DNA of 64,000 nt. It comes from Bordetella flabilis. Its GTDB lineage: Bacteria; Pseudomonadota; Gammaproteobacteria; Burkholderiales; Burkholderiaceae_B. The DNA is taken from positions 744,001 to 808,000 of the forward strand of contig NZ_CP016172.1 of the NCBI RefSeq assembly GCF_001676725.1. The letters run 5' to 3'. The translations under genes were made by a program, and so were the position numbers. The notes under the pieces are model-generated. The model worked only from the letters and a program-made list of their open reading frames with translations, ran no database searches and was not told the origin of the DNA. Each line of letters begins with the position of its first letter. Position 1 is the stretch's first letter. This document shows positions 52,474 to 61,484 of the stretch, piece after piece.

Positions 52474-53208
52474 ATGGCAGAACAACAGTCCAAGGCGATT
52501 CTGGTTACTGGAGCGAGTAGCGGAATCGGCGAGGCGGCGGCACGCATGCTGGCGGCGCAAGGTCATCGCCTGCTTATAGGCGCACGGCGCACGGAACGAC
52601 TGGCCGAGCTGGCGGCCGAGCTGAAGGCGGCCGGGGGCTCGGTCATCTACCGGGAACTGGATGTGACGTCGGCGGCCAGCGTCAAGGCATTCGCCCAGCA
52701 GGCGCTCGATAGCTTTGGGCAAATCGACGTAATCGTGAACAATGCGGGCGTCATGCCGCTGTCACCGCTTCGAGCCATCAAGGTGGACGAATGGGACCGG
52801 ATGATCGACGTCAACATCCGCGGCGTTCTCCATGGCATCGCGGCTGTATTGCCGGTCATGGAGCGGCAAGGCTTCGGCCAGGTAATCAACATGTCGTCCA
52901 TAGGTGGCCTTGGCGTTTCGCCGACAGCCGCTGTCTATTGCGCCACCAAATTTGCCGTGCGGGCGATCTCCGACGGCCTGCGCCAGGAAACCGACAAGAT
53001 CCGCGTTACGGTCATCTGTCCGGGTGTCGTCGAATCGGAGCTGGCCGATTCGATCTCCGACGATACGGCGCGGGAGGCGATGCGTGATTTCAGGCGTGTC
53101 GCGTTGGCGGCGGACGCGATCGCACGCGCTGTCTCCTACGCAATCGAGCAACCGGCCAGCGTCGATGTGAGCGAAATCGTCGTTCGCCCCACGGCCAGCC
53201 CCTTTTGA
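52474..53208 (+). CDS. Short-chain dehydrogenase/reductase
   Basis: A 244-residue classical SDR: TGASSGIGEAAARML cofactor loop, NNAGVMPLSP, the catalytic Ser in NMSSIGGLG and Tyr/Lys in YCATKFA. The wording matches the YdfG/serine-dehydrogenase-like and clavaldehyde-type group of SDRs. A GGAGAG site precedes ATG 52474. It is followed after 36 nt by another SDR and is probably controlled by the divergent AraC. Confidence 0.86.
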   Translation: MAEQQSKAILVTGASSGIGEAAARMLAAQGHRLLIGARRTERLAELAAELKAAGGSVIYRELDVTSAASVKAFAQQALDSFGQIDVIVNNAGVMPLSPLRAIKVDEWDRMIDVNIRGVLHGIAAVLPVMERQGFGQVINMSSIGGLGVSPTAAVYCATKFAVRAISDGLRQETDKIRVTVICPGVVESELADSISDDTAREAMRDFRRVALAADAIARAVSYAIEQPASVDVSEIVVRPTASPF

Positions 53209-53244
53209 GCCTGAGCAAACCACAACTTTCTGGAGATTTCCACC

Positions 53245-54006
53245 ATGAATACGCAAGCATCCGAGGTACTTCCCTTCTCCGGCAAGGTCGCCATCGTGAC
53301 CGGCGCCGCCAGCGGAATCGGTCTCGCGACGACGGACCTTCTTCACGCGCAAGGCGCCACCGTGATCGCGGTCGACCGGGGCGCGAACGTCGAGGACCTG
53401 GCCCGGCCAGGGATACTGCCGCTCGTCGCCGACGTCTCGAAGGAGGAAAGCGCCGTGCGCGCCGTGTCCAGGGCCATCGACCAATGCGGCAGGCTCGACA
53501 TCCTGGTGAACAACGCCGGAATTATCATCAACAAGCCGCTGGTCGACATGACATTGGACGACTGGAACGGCATCCTGGCTGTCAACGCGACGGGCGCCTT
53601 CCTGTTCTCTCGCGAGGCAATGCGCGCGATGGTGCCGGCAAAGTCGGGGGCCATCGTCAATGTTGGTTCGTATGCGTGTTATCAGGCCTTTCCCACGATC
53701 TCCGCGTATGCGGCCTCGAAAGGCGCGCTAGCGCAGTTGACGCGCGCCTTGTCGCTGGAAGCGATCGAGCACGGCATACGTGTAAACGCCGTCGGTTCGG
53801 GCGACGCGGTGACCAACATTACCAACCACATCCACGCCGATGGGCAGGCCTTCCTGGCCGAGCACGGAAAGAATGCGCCCATCAAGCGTGCCGCTCACCC
53901 CAGGGAAATCGCCGAGGTGATCGCATTCCTGGCATCGGAAAAGGCCAGCTACGTGGTCGGCGCCGTGGTGATGGCCGATGGCGGGATGAGCGTGGCGCTC
54001 AAGTAA
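53245..54006 (+). CDS. Short-chain dehydrogenase/reductase (FabG/2-deoxy-gluconate dehydrogenase-like)
   Basis: A 253-residue classical SDR with TGAASGIGLATTDLL, NNAGIIINKP, the catalytic Ser in NVGSYACYQ and Tyr/Lys in YAASKGA. The C-terminus SYVVGAVVMADGGMSVALK is the usual SDR tail. TGGAGA lies upstream of ATG 53245. It is the second gene of the AraC-linked SDR pair. The two SDRs share only family motifs, so they may act on successive or different substrates. Confidence 0.86.
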   Translation: MNTQASEVLPFSGKVAIVTGAASGIGLATTDLLHAQGATVIAVDRGANVEDLARPGILPLVADVSKEESAVRAVSRAIDQCGRLDILVNNAGIIINKPLVDMTLDDWNGILAVNATGAFLFSREAMRAMVPAKSGAIVNVGSYACYQAFPTISAYAASKGALAQLTRALSLEAIEHGIRVNAVGSGDAVTNITNHIHADGQAFLAEHGKNAPIKRAAHPREIAEVIAFLASEKASYVVGAVVMADGGMSVALK

Positions 54007-54101
54007 GGCCGGCTTTGCGGCTCCCTATCTCAATGCGACGGCTTCGTCCACTTGTCGACGCACCGTGGATGCGTGCATGACTTGGCACGCCACGTCGGTC
54101 C

Positions 54102-56483
54102 TCAGGCCAAGGGGTTCGGCATCTTCAGGAATGGCTTCAACACCTGCACGATCTCATTGGTACTGTAGGGCTTGCGCAGCACCATATCGGGCGCGGAATC
54201 GGACGGCGCGTCCTGCCCGGTCGCGTAAACGATGCCGACGCCCGGCCACTTCTTCTTGACCTCGTTGGCCAGCTCAATGCCCGACATGCCCTGCAAGCCC
54301 ACGTCCACCAGCATCAGGTCGGGCGTCTTTTCATCAAGGGCTGCAAAGGCGGCGTTCGCGTCGGCGGCTTCCAAGGCCACATGTCCGAGGGTTTCGAGCA
54401 TGGCTGCGGTAATGGTCCGCACGTCCTCGTCGTCGTCCACCAGCAGGATGGTCAGCTGGCGTGCCGCCGACTGGACGGGCGGGACAGGCGCTGCGGGTTC
54501 TGCCCGCCCACGCAAACCATTGCGGCGATGCTTATGATTCGCGATGACATGCCGCACTTTGCGGGCCAGATCTTCCCTGGTGTACGGCTTGGCGATCAGT
54601 TCGACGCCTTTGTCCAGCCGGCCACCGTGCACGATGGCATTCTGGGTGTACCCGGACGTGAACAGTACCGCCATGTCCGGCTGCCGCTCCTGCGCCTTGC
54701 GCGCCAGGTCCGGGCTGCGTAGCGGTCCCGGCATCACGACATCGGTGAAAAGCAGATCGATTTTTATACCGCTGGCGATGATCGCGAACGCGCTCTCGCC
54801 ATCGCCGGCGCGGAGTACTTGATATCCCAGGCCGCGCAACAATTCGACGACGGTCGTACAGACCTGTTCGTCGTCTTCCGCCACCAGGATCGTCTCCGAG
54901 CCGCCGGCTATCGGTATGGGCACGGAGTCCCCTCCAACGTCCTCTTTCTCGAAAGACCTGGGCAGGTACAACCTGACCGTCGTGCCGTGGCCGAGCTCGC
55001 TATATAGCGCCAGGTGCCCACCTGACTGCTTGACGAACCCGTAGACCATCGACAGCCCCAAGCCTGTACCCTGGCCTTCCGGCTTAGTGGAAAAGAACGG
55101 CTCGACAGCCTGCGCCATCACGTCGCTGGCCATGCCCGAACCCGTATCGGTGACCGCCAGCATGACGTACTGGCCCGCCTTCACCTCCGGATGCGTGCGG
55201 GCGTAGGCGTCGTCGAGGTATGCGTTGCCGATTTCTATGGTGAGTTTTCCTACACCGTTCATCGCGTCCCGGGCATTGATCGCGAGGTTCAGCAGTGCGT
55301 TCTCGAGCTGCGCCGCGTCTATCATGGTGTTCCAGAGGCCCCCCGCGACGATGGTCTCCACCTCGATCGCTTCGCCCAGGCTGCGTCGCAGCATATCGTC
55401 GAAGCCGCGCAGGAACGTGCGGATATTCACGACGCTGGGATCCAGGGGTTGCCTGCGCCCGAACGCCAGAAGATGGCTTGCCAGCTTCGCGCCACGCTGC
55501 ACCCCGGAAAACGCATTCGCCAGCCGCTTCTTCGCACGGTCGGTATCCTGTATATCCGACGCCAGCAGTTGCAGGTTCCCGCCAATAACCTGCAGCAGGT
55601 TATTGAAGTCGTGCGCCACTCCACCGGTCAGCTTGCCGATCGTCTCCAGCTTTTGCGCCTGTTGCAACGCGCGCTGCGTACGTTCCAGTTCTTCCTTGGC
55701 TGCCTGTTTTTCGGTGATATCCCGCGTTACCTTCGCGAACCCGACATGATTGTTGTCGGGATCGAAGACCGGATCGATCACCACATGAGCGTAGAAGAGG
55801 GTGCCGTCCTTGCGCACCCGCCATGCTTCGCGCTCGTAACGGCCTTCGCGAAGGGCAGCTTGCAAGGCTTGTGCCGGCACACCTGCTTCCCGGTCATTGT
55901 CGGTGTAGAAGCGCGAGAAATGGCTGCCCAGGATTTCTTCGCGGGAATAGCCCTTGATCCGCTCGGCCCCGGCATTCCATGTGGTTACATGGCCGTTGCG
56001 ATCCAACATATAGATGGCATAGTCCACTACGCCGCGCATAAGCAGCTGAAACTGCTCCTCGCTCCGACGCAGGGCTTCGTCAGACGCATCGATATCGGCG
56101 ACATCGCATGAAACGAAGGCAAAGCCCAGTAACGTCCCATCGTCGTCGCGCACCGGGTCAACCGTGGTGCTCACGCGCACCTGCGATCCGCCCTTACGGC
56201 GCATGAAGCCATCTCGAACGACAACGCTTTTGCACTTCGCATCGTCCAAGAGCGTCGTCGGGTCTGTCGTCGCCTGGTCGGCCCGTTCGTAGGCCTCGGA
56301 ATAATGGCGGCCAACGATGTCGACCGCATCCCACCCGGTCAGTTGGCGTGCGCCCGCGTTCCAGCTGAGCACCACACCGTCGGGCGACACCATGTAAACG
56401 GCATACCGCTGGATCGATTCGACCAGGCGTCGGAAGTCATGGGCCGGCGGCGGCCGTTTGTCGACAGCCTCTTGCCGTGACAT
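54102..56483 (-). CDS. Hybrid sensor histidine kinase, PAS-PAS-HisKA-HATPase-REC-REC
   Basis: A 793-residue soluble sensor kinase with no membrane segment. PAS 1 is at about 18-130 and PAS 2 at about 140-265 (VTTWNAGAERIKGYSREEIL). The HisKA phospho-acceptor is in GGVAHDFNNLL. The HATPase has NLAINARDAM (N box), DTGSGM (G1) and GQGTGLGLSM (G2). Receiver 1 has acceptor Asp in LLFTDVVMPG and receiver 2 in LMLVDVGLQG. The design resembles photosensory or redox PAS hybrid kinases, but no flavin-binding Cys motif is evident. No partner regulator gene is adjacent, so it is an orphan. Confidence 0.88.
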   Translation of the reverse strand: MSRQEAVDKRPPPAHDFRRLVESIQRYAVYMVSPDGVVLSWNAGARQLTGWDAVDIVGRHYSEAYERADQATTDPTTLLDDAKCKSVVVRDGFMRRKGGSQVRVSTTVDPVRDDDGTLLGFAFVSCDVADIDASDEALRRSEEQFQLLMRGVVDYAIYMLDRNGHVTTWNAGAERIKGYSREEILGSHFSRFYTDNDREAGVPAQALQAALREGRYEREAWRVRKDGTLFYAHVVIDPVFDPDNNHVGFAKVTRDITEKQAAKEELERTQRALQQAQKLETIGKLTGGVAHDFNNLLQVIGGNLQLLASDIQDTDRAKKRLANAFSGVQRGAKLASHLLAFGRRQPLDPSVVNIRTFLRGFDDMLRRSLGEAIEVETIVAGGLWNTMIDAAQLENALLNLAINARDAMNGVGKLTIEIGNAYLDDAYARTHPEVKAGQYVMLAVTDTGSGMASDVMAQAVEPFFSTKPEGQGTGLGLSMVYGFVKQSGGHLALYSELGHGTTVRLYLPRSFEKEDVGGDSVPIPIAGGSETILVAEDDEQVCTTVVELLRGLGYQVLRAGDGESAFAIIASGIKIDLLFTDVVMPGPLRSPDLARKAQERQPDMAVLFTSGYTQNAIVHGGRLDKGVELIAKPYTREDLARKVRHVIANHKHRRNGLRGRAEPAAPVPPVQSAARQLTILLVDDDEDVRTITAAMLETLGHVALEAADANAAFAALDEKTPDLMLVDVGLQGMSGIELANEVKKKWPGVGIVYATGQDAPSDSAPDMVLRKPYSTNEIVQVLKPFLKMPNPLA

Positions 56484-56572
56484 GGTGTGCTCCGGAAAGA
56501 TGTCGAACTACCCATAGTACCGCAGAGGGTGCCTCGGGCGGCCGGTGGAACGCGCGGGCGCCGGCGCGTCGC

Positions 56573-57586
56573 CTATATCCAGGCGACCGCCTTGCCCACT
56601 TGCTCCCGCGCTTCGATGCGCGCGTGGCCCTGGCTGAGCTCGTCGAAGGCGTAGCGGTGGGCGATTGCGATGGCCAGGCTGCCGTCCAGGATGGCCGCGA
56701 AGACCGCATCTGCGCGCCGTTGAACGGTTTCGGCGTCGCCCATGTGGTCGGCCAGCCGTGGCCGTGTCAGGAAGAGCGATCCGGCTTCGCCGAGCTCGTA
56801 AGGGTCGAGGTCCTTCACCGAGCCCGATACGTTGCCGTAATTGATAACCAGTCCGCGCGTGCGGGTGGCGCGCATGCTGTCGCGCAAGGTGGCCACGCCA
56901 ACCGAGTCGAATACGACGTCCGCGCCCATGCCGCCGGTCAGGTGGCGCACGCGGTCCGCGAAGCCGCCGTTGTCATAGGGCAGGGCGGCGTCCGCGCCGC
57001 ATCGCAGGGCCACCGCGCGCTTGTCCTCGGTGCTGGCCGTGGCGTAGACGGTAGCGCCGATGCCCTTGGCCATCTGGATCAGGATCTGGCCAATGCTGCC
57101 GGAAGCCGCATGCACCAGGCACCGGCTGTTCCGCGTCAGGCGGGCGACATCGTGAACAAGGTAATGCGCCGTGCAGCCCTGGAACATCGCCGAGGCGGCC
57201 GTATCGAAACCGATCTCGTCGGGGATGACGGCGGCAAGCCGCGCCGGGATGGCGGCATAGTCGGCAAAGCTCCCCCAGGCAATACACCAGGCCACCCGGT
57301 GTCCCACCCGCAGCCGGGATACGCCCGGACCCGTGGCCACGACGATGCCCGCGCCCTCCATGCCCAGGGTACAGGGAAGGCGTACGGGGTAGGTGCGGGA
57401 CTCCGCGTATTTCCCCTGGCGCGTATGGATATCCATGAAATTCACGCCGGCACAGACGACCCGCACCAGGATTTCGCCGGGCCCGGCAATCGGCACTGGG
57501 GCGTCATCGCGAACCTGCACCACCTCGGGGCCGCCGTAGGTGTCGATGGTGATGGCGCGCATGGTCTTGGGCAGGGCAGGGCTCAC
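56573..57586 (-). CDS. Quinone oxidoreductase-like zinc-free MDR (alcohol dehydrogenase superfamily)
   Basis: A 337-residue medium-chain dehydrogenase/reductase of the quinone oxidoreductase (QOR) type. It has a GroES-like N-terminal half (GPGEILVRVVCAGVNFMDIH, LGMEGAGIV) and a Rossmann half with ASGSIGQILIQMAKGIGATV binding NADPH. Zinc-binding Cys residues are absent, as expected for QOR. GTG 57586 has GGAG seven bases upstream; ATG 57562 is an alternative. It lies 120 bp downstream of a beta-hydroxyacid dehydrogenase gene on the same strand. Confidence 0.85.
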   Translation of the reverse strand: MSPALPKTMRAITIDTYGGPEVVQVRDDAPVPIAGPGEILVRVVCAGVNFMDIHTRQGKYAESRTYPVRLPCTLGMEGAGIVVATGPGVSRLRVGHRVAWCIAWGSFADYAAIPARLAAVIPDEIGFDTAASAMFQGCTAHYLVHDVARLTRNSRCLVHAASGSIGQILIQMAKGIGATVYATASTEDKRAVALRCGADAALPYDNGGFADRVRHLTGGMGADVVFDSVGVATLRDSMRATRTRGLVINYGNVSGSVKDLDPYELGEAGSLFLTRPRLADHMGDAETVQRRADAVFAAILDGSLAIAIAHRYAFDELSQGHARIEAREQVGKAVAWI

Positions 57587-57706
57587 GGAATGGCTCCAGG
57601 AGAATGGCGGAGGTCGGCGCTGACGTATGGGGCAACGCTACTCCGGATGCCTGCGCAAGAGCAAGATGCGTCGGCCCTGCGGGTCGCTTCCCGCGGCGCG
57701 AAGTCC

Positions 57707-58558
57707 CTAACCCGCCGACCGGATGGTGTAGTCGGCCATCACGGACCAGTCCTTCTCCCCGCCGCCCGCCTCTACGGCCCGCGCCATCTGGCCATGCACC
57801 GCATCGAGCATCGGCAGGGTGCGTCCCAGTTGCGCTGCCGCCGAACTGGCCAGCCGCAGATCCTTCAGTCCCAGCGAAGCCTTGAACCCCGGTTCGTAGT
57901 GATCCTGCATTATGTTGGCCGAATAGACCTGGTAGGAGCGGCTGCCGAACAAGGTGTTCAGGATCAATTCGAAGAAGCGCTCGCGTGCCAGGCCATTCGC
58001 CTGGGTCAGGACGACCGCTTCAGCCATGGCTTCGATCGCCATGGTGATCATCATATTGCAGGCAATCTTGGCGGCATGCGCCGTGGGCGGCTGATCGCCC
58101 ATGTCCCAGATTCGCTTGCCGATCGCCTCCAGCACGGGCCTGGCTTTGCCGAGCGAAGCCGGCGAGCCGGCGGTGAGGATGTTGAGTTCTCCCTTTGCGG
58201 CCACATCCGGCCGCCCGAGCACCGGTGCGGCGACATAGTCGATTCCCGCCTGCTCGTGATGCTTGACCAGCTCCTGGGCGAACGACACGGAAATCGTCGA
58301 GGCCACCACATGCACCAGGCCTGGCCTGGCCTGGGCCAGCACGTTCGTATCGAGCAAGACGCTACGGATGGCTGCGTCATCGGAGAGCATGGTCAAGGCG
58401 ATGTCCGCCTGCAGGGCCTGCGATGGCGTGCCGACCATGCCGACACCATCGACCTGGCCGCCCGAGCGGTTCCACGCTTTGACGGCGTGGCCTGCATTGA
58501 CCAGGTTGCGCGCCATCTCGCGGCCCATTGCGCCAAGGCCAAGGATTCCTATGTCCAT
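57707..58558 (-). CDS. NAD(P)-dependent beta-hydroxyacid dehydrogenase family oxidoreductase
   Basis: A 283-residue member of the 3-hydroxyisobutyrate dehydrogenase/glyoxylate reductase family. The Rossmann motif GLGAMGREMARNL is at the N-terminus, the catalytic Lys is in HAAKIACNMM, and the C-terminal domain is helical. The substrate-binding loop STIS is present as VASTISVSFAQ. ATG 58558 begins the family sequence. It diverges from a decayed tetR gene (58,701) across a region with two palindromes. It was probably under TetR control, and the downstream QOR-like gene may share the transcript. Confidence 0.85.
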   Translation of the reverse strand: MDIGILGLGAMGREMARNLVNAGHAVKAWNRSGGQVDGVGMVGTPSQALQADIALTMLSDDAAIRSVLLDTNVLAQARPGLVHVVASTISVSFAQELVKHHEQAGIDYVAAPVLGRPDVAAKGELNILTAGSPASLGKARPVLEAIGKRIWDMGDQPPTAHAAKIACNMMITMAIEAMAEAVVLTQANGLARERFFELILNTLFGSRSYQVYSANIMQDHYEPGFKASLGLKDLRLASSAAAQLGRTLPMLDAVHGQMARAVEAGGGEKDWSVMADYTIRSAG

Positions 58559-58609
58559 TCCATTCTCCCAACGATATGCGCGGACGCCGGCCAACCCGTT
58601 GTACATATA

Positions 58610-58621
58610 TATCGATCGATA
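58610..58621. promoter_or_regulatory. Perfect palindrome in the oxidoreductase/tetR divergent region
   Basis: TATCGATCGATA is a perfect 12-bp palindrome, 52 bp upstream of the oxidoreductase start, embedded in a TA-rich promoter-like patch. It is a candidate operator or promoter element, inferred from position. Confidence 0.4.
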
Positions 58622-58653
58622 CAGTATATGCCAAGGCGGTGATTGTCAATGAG

Positions 58654-58675
58654 TTATATATCACTTGATATATAA
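58654..58675. promoter_or_regulatory. 22-bp perfect inverted repeat, TetR-type operator candidate
   Basis: TTATATATCA and TGATATATAA are perfect 10-bp arms around CT. It lies between the divergent oxidoreductase and the tetR remnant, 26 bp before ATG 58,701. Size and placement are typical of a TetR operator. The regulator itself appears broken, so the site may now be unoccupied or used by another protein. Confidence 0.6.
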
Positions 58676-58700
58676 ATCGGTAATGACCAGGGAACCTGAC

Positions 58701-59001
58701 ATGGGCAACCGGACGCCGCGAACCTTCGAGCGGGACAGGGCGATCGACGAAGCGATGCATCTGTTCCGGAAGAACGGATACGAATCGACGTCGTTGGCGC
58801 GACGGAAGGCTGGCATTGGGGGCGGCATCCCCGCGCCCAGCTTCTACGCAGCGTTCGGCTCCAAGGAGGCGCTGTTCCGGCAGTGCATGCAGCGCTACCT
58901 GTCTGCCTACGCGCGCGTGACAGGAATGCCTGTGCGATGCGGATCTTCCGCCTCGTGACGCCTTCGAAACCACGCTGCGCCGGTCGGCAAGGATGCAGTG
59001 C
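58701..59001 (+). pseudogene. Truncated, frameshifted TetR-family regulator
   Basis: The first 85 residues read as a TetR HTH domain: RTFERDRAIDEAMHLFRKNG, then APSFYAAFGSKEALFRQCMQ and YLSAYARVTG. The frame then stops at 58,958 (MPVRCGSSAS). TetR-like sequence resumes in the +1 frame from about 58,930 (LCDADLPPRDAFETTLRRS) and soon loses similarity. The HTH second helix region (ARRKAGIGGGI) also looks damaged. The ligand-binding domain is therefore missing and the gene is probably inactive. The end is set where similarity fades; ATG 58683 is another possible start. Confidence 0.65.
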
Positions 59002-59151
59002 AGGTCATGGCGGCCTGGGACGCATGCAGAACTTCCACGCACACCGCGCTTGCTTCGCCCGCGGGCCCGGGGCGAGGCGCTTATTCAGGCTGCTGAAGCT
59101 TGGCTCGCGAAGCGGAGCCTGGACGCGTTCTGCGCGCCCCGTCTAGGGGCG

Positions 59152-59835
59152 TCAACGCGTCAGGAACTTCGCTTCGTAAATGGCGCGGGCACGTCCCATA
59201 TGGGCCACCGACAGGGCTTCCAGCGCCGCGCGGTTGCCGGCGCGGACCGCATCGACCATGGCTTGATGCTCCCGGCAGGCCTGTTCGAGCGCACCCGCAT
59301 CGGCTACCCCATACGCCCGCACCGGGAAGCTCAGCCAATCGTGCAGCCGGATGGATTCGGCCAGGTAGACGTTGTCGCACAGGCCGTAGAGCTCGCGGTG
59401 GAACACCATATTGCTGCGGTGTATGGCAATAAGCTCGCCCGACGCCGCGGCGTGCGCGTGCGCGTTGCATGCCGCCTCTACCGCTTCCAGCCGGCCGGGC
59501 GCCACCGGGAATTCGATCATTTCGATGGCGGTGTGGTGCAGCACGCTGCGCATGCGATACAGGTCGTCCAGCTCCTGCTCATCGAAGCGCCGGATCTGCG
59601 CGCCCAGGTGCGGTGGCTTGACCACTACGCCCAGGCGCTGCAGTTCCACCAGCGCCGCGCGCACGACGTGGCGCTTGGCCGCGTAGTCTTCCATGAGGTG
59701 GTCTTCGATGAGCCGCATGCGAGGCAGGATGCGGGCGCGGATAATGTCCGTCTCGATCGCCTCCATGACGCCGGTGACCTGTGCGGGAAGCGGGGTCTCG
59801 GCAAAGAGGAGAGAGGAAAAGCTATTGTGGCTCAT
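59152..59835 (-). CDS. GntR-family regulator, FCD subfamily
   Basis: A 227-residue GntR regulator. The winged HTH lies around residues 20-80 (PRMRLIEDHLMEDYAAKRHV, VRAALVELQRLGVV), and the FCD helical effector domain at about 90-215 carries the metal-ligand histidines (HRSNMVFHRELYGL, EHQAMVDAVRAG, HMGRAR). It diverges from the aldehyde dehydrogenase gene at 59,984 across a 148-bp region with an ATAAT/ATTAT inverted repeat. FadR/VanR-type members repress adjacent catabolic genes until a carboxylate ligand binds; that role here is inferred. Confidence 0.87.
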   Translation of the reverse strand: MSHNSFSSLLFAETPLPAQVTGVMEAIETDIIRARILPRMRLIEDHLMEDYAAKRHVVRAALVELQRLGVVVKPPHLGAQIRRFDEQELDDLYRMRSVLHHTAIEMIEFPVAPGRLEAVEAACNAHAHAAASGELIAIHRSNMVFHRELYGLCDNVYLAESIRLHDWLSFPVRAYGVADAGALEQACREHQAMVDAVRAGNRAALEALSVAHMGRARAIYEAKFLTR

Positions 59836-59892
59836 GACGCTCGCAAATACCGCGCTGGCCAGATCGCGGCGGGGCCGGGGCGCACATTATCA

Positions 59893-59905
59893 ATAATCCT
59901 ATTAT
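59893..59905. promoter_or_regulatory. Inverted repeat in the gntR/aldehyde dehydrogenase divergent region
   Basis: ATAAT and ATTAT form 5-bp arms around CCT, in an AT-rich patch midway between the two divergent genes. It is a candidate GntR operator overlapping the promoters. The short arms make this tentative. Confidence 0.4.
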
Positions 59906-59983
59906 AAAGATTGGCGACAACGTGCCGGTTGTCTTCGCTGGGGTCTGTACCTAGACTTTTTCGGCTGAACAACCAGGACTAGC

Positions 59984-61420
59984 ATGAACGCCTCAACCGA
60001 ACCCCAGGACATCATCAGTATCGACCCCGCCAACGGCCAGGAGGTCGGACGCGTCAAGGCCACGACGTTGGCGGAGCTCGATGCCGCCGTGGCGCGCGCC
60101 TGGACCGCCTTCAACGAATCAGGGTGGAAGTCGCTGCTGCCGCACCGCCGCGCGCTGGTGCTCAATGCGATTGCCGACGGCATCGTGGCCGAGAAGGAGC
60201 GACTGGCCCAATTGCAAATGCGCGACAACGGCAAGCCCATCGCCGAATGCCGCGGCATGGTCGAATCGGCCATCGGCACATTCCGCTATTACGCGGCCGT
60301 GTGCGAAACGCTGGAAACCGACGTTACGCCCCCGCGTGGCGATTACGTATCTTTCACGGTGCTGGAGCCGTTCGGCGTGGTGGCCGCCATCACGCCCTGG
60401 AACTCGCCCATCATGAACGACGCGACCAAGGTGGCGCCCGCGCTGGCCGCGGGCAATGCGGTCATTCTGAAGCCTTCCGAAGACTCGCCGCTTCTGGGCC
60501 CGGAGCTGGCACGTATCGCGCGCGAAGCCGGCTTGCCGGAGAACCTGCTGCAGGTGGTGCAGGGCCGGGGCGCGGAGATCGGGGCGGCCCTGGTGGCGCA
60601 TCCTGGTGTGCGCATGATCTCCTTCACCGGCGGTACGGTCGCAGGTTCGCATATCGGCAAGGTGGCCGGCGAACGGCTGGTGCCGGCGGCGCTGGAACTG
60701 GGCGGCAAATCGCCCCATGTGGTGTTCGCCGATGCCGACCGCGAGCATGCGGTGGCCGCGGTAGTGGCCGGCATCTTCGGCTCTTCCGGACAGTCCTGCG
60801 TGGCCGGTTCGCGCCTGTTCATCGAGGCCAGCGTGTACGACGAGGTGCTGGCAGCCGTCGTCGAACGCGCCAAGGCACTGAAGGTTGCGTTGCCCGATGC
60901 AGCCGGCGTGGAAGTGGGTCCTTTGGCGTCCTTCCATCATCGCGACCGGGTGGCGCGATTCGTGGATCGCGCCCGGGCGGAGGGAGGACGTATCCTTTGC
61001 GGCGGCGAAGCGCCGGCCGGCGGGGAATACGACCACGGCGCGTTCTACCTGCCCACCATCATCGACGGCCTGGGGTCGGACGCAGCCAGCTGCCAGGAAG
61101 AGGCCTTCGGCCCCGTGCTGGTGGCCCTGCCTTTCAAGGACGAAGCCGACCTGATCGCGCAGGCCAACGGTACTGTGTTCGGCCTGGCCTGCGGCATCTG
61201 GACGGAAAGCTTCAAGAAGGCCTGGCGCATCGGCCGTGCGCTGGAGGCGGGCTCGGTATGGATCAACACCTACAAGCAGTCCGTCACCAGCACGCCATTC
61301 GGCGGCTTCAAGAACAGCGGCATCGGCCGTGAAAAGGGCATCGACGGCATGAAGCTTTACGCACAGGTCAAGAGTATGTACTTCGGCCTTCACGCCCACC
61401 CCTTGCCGGTGGCGAAGTAA
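59984..61420 (+). CDS. NAD(P)-dependent aldehyde dehydrogenase
   Basis: A 478-residue enzyme of the aldehyde dehydrogenase superfamily. Visible blocks: VVAAITPWNSPIMND (cofactor), AAGNAVILKPSEDSPL, SFTGGTVAGSHIG, the general-base Glu in LELGGKSP and the nucleophile Cys in GSSGQSCVAGSR. The C-terminal NTYKQSVTSTPFGGFKNSG is as in betaine/phenylacetaldehyde-type ALDHs. It oxidises an aldehyde to a carboxylate. It is followed after 64 nt by a beta-hydroxyacid dehydrogenase, and both are probably controlled by the divergent GntR regulator. Confidence 0.9.
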   Translation: MNASTEPQDIISIDPANGQEVGRVKATTLAELDAAVARAWTAFNESGWKSLLPHRRALVLNAIADGIVAEKERLAQLQMRDNGKPIAECRGMVESAIGTFRYYAAVCETLETDVTPPRGDYVSFTVLEPFGVVAAITPWNSPIMNDATKVAPALAAGNAVILKPSEDSPLLGPELARIAREAGLPENLLQVVQGRGAEIGAALVAHPGVRMISFTGGTVAGSHIGKVAGERLVPAALELGGKSPHVVFADADREHAVAAVVAGIFGSSGQSCVAGSRLFIEASVYDEVLAAVVERAKALKVALPDAAGVEVGPLASFHHRDRVARFVDRARAEGGRILCGGEAPAGGEYDHGAFYLPTIIDGLGSDAASCQEEAFGPVLVALPFKDEADLIAQANGTVFGLACGIWTESFKKAWRIGRALEAGSVWINTYKQSVTSTPFGGFKNSGIGREKGIDGMKLYAQVKSMYFGLHAHPLPVAK

Positions 61421-61484
61421 GGGCCGCAGCGCCAAGCCGTCGCGCCACGCGCGACCATCCTGTTCGTATCCGGAGTCATTTCCT

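Noticed and set aside
58993..59907. 304-codon + strand open frame
   Set aside because: After a short tetR remnant it is antisense to the gntR gene and lacks domains.
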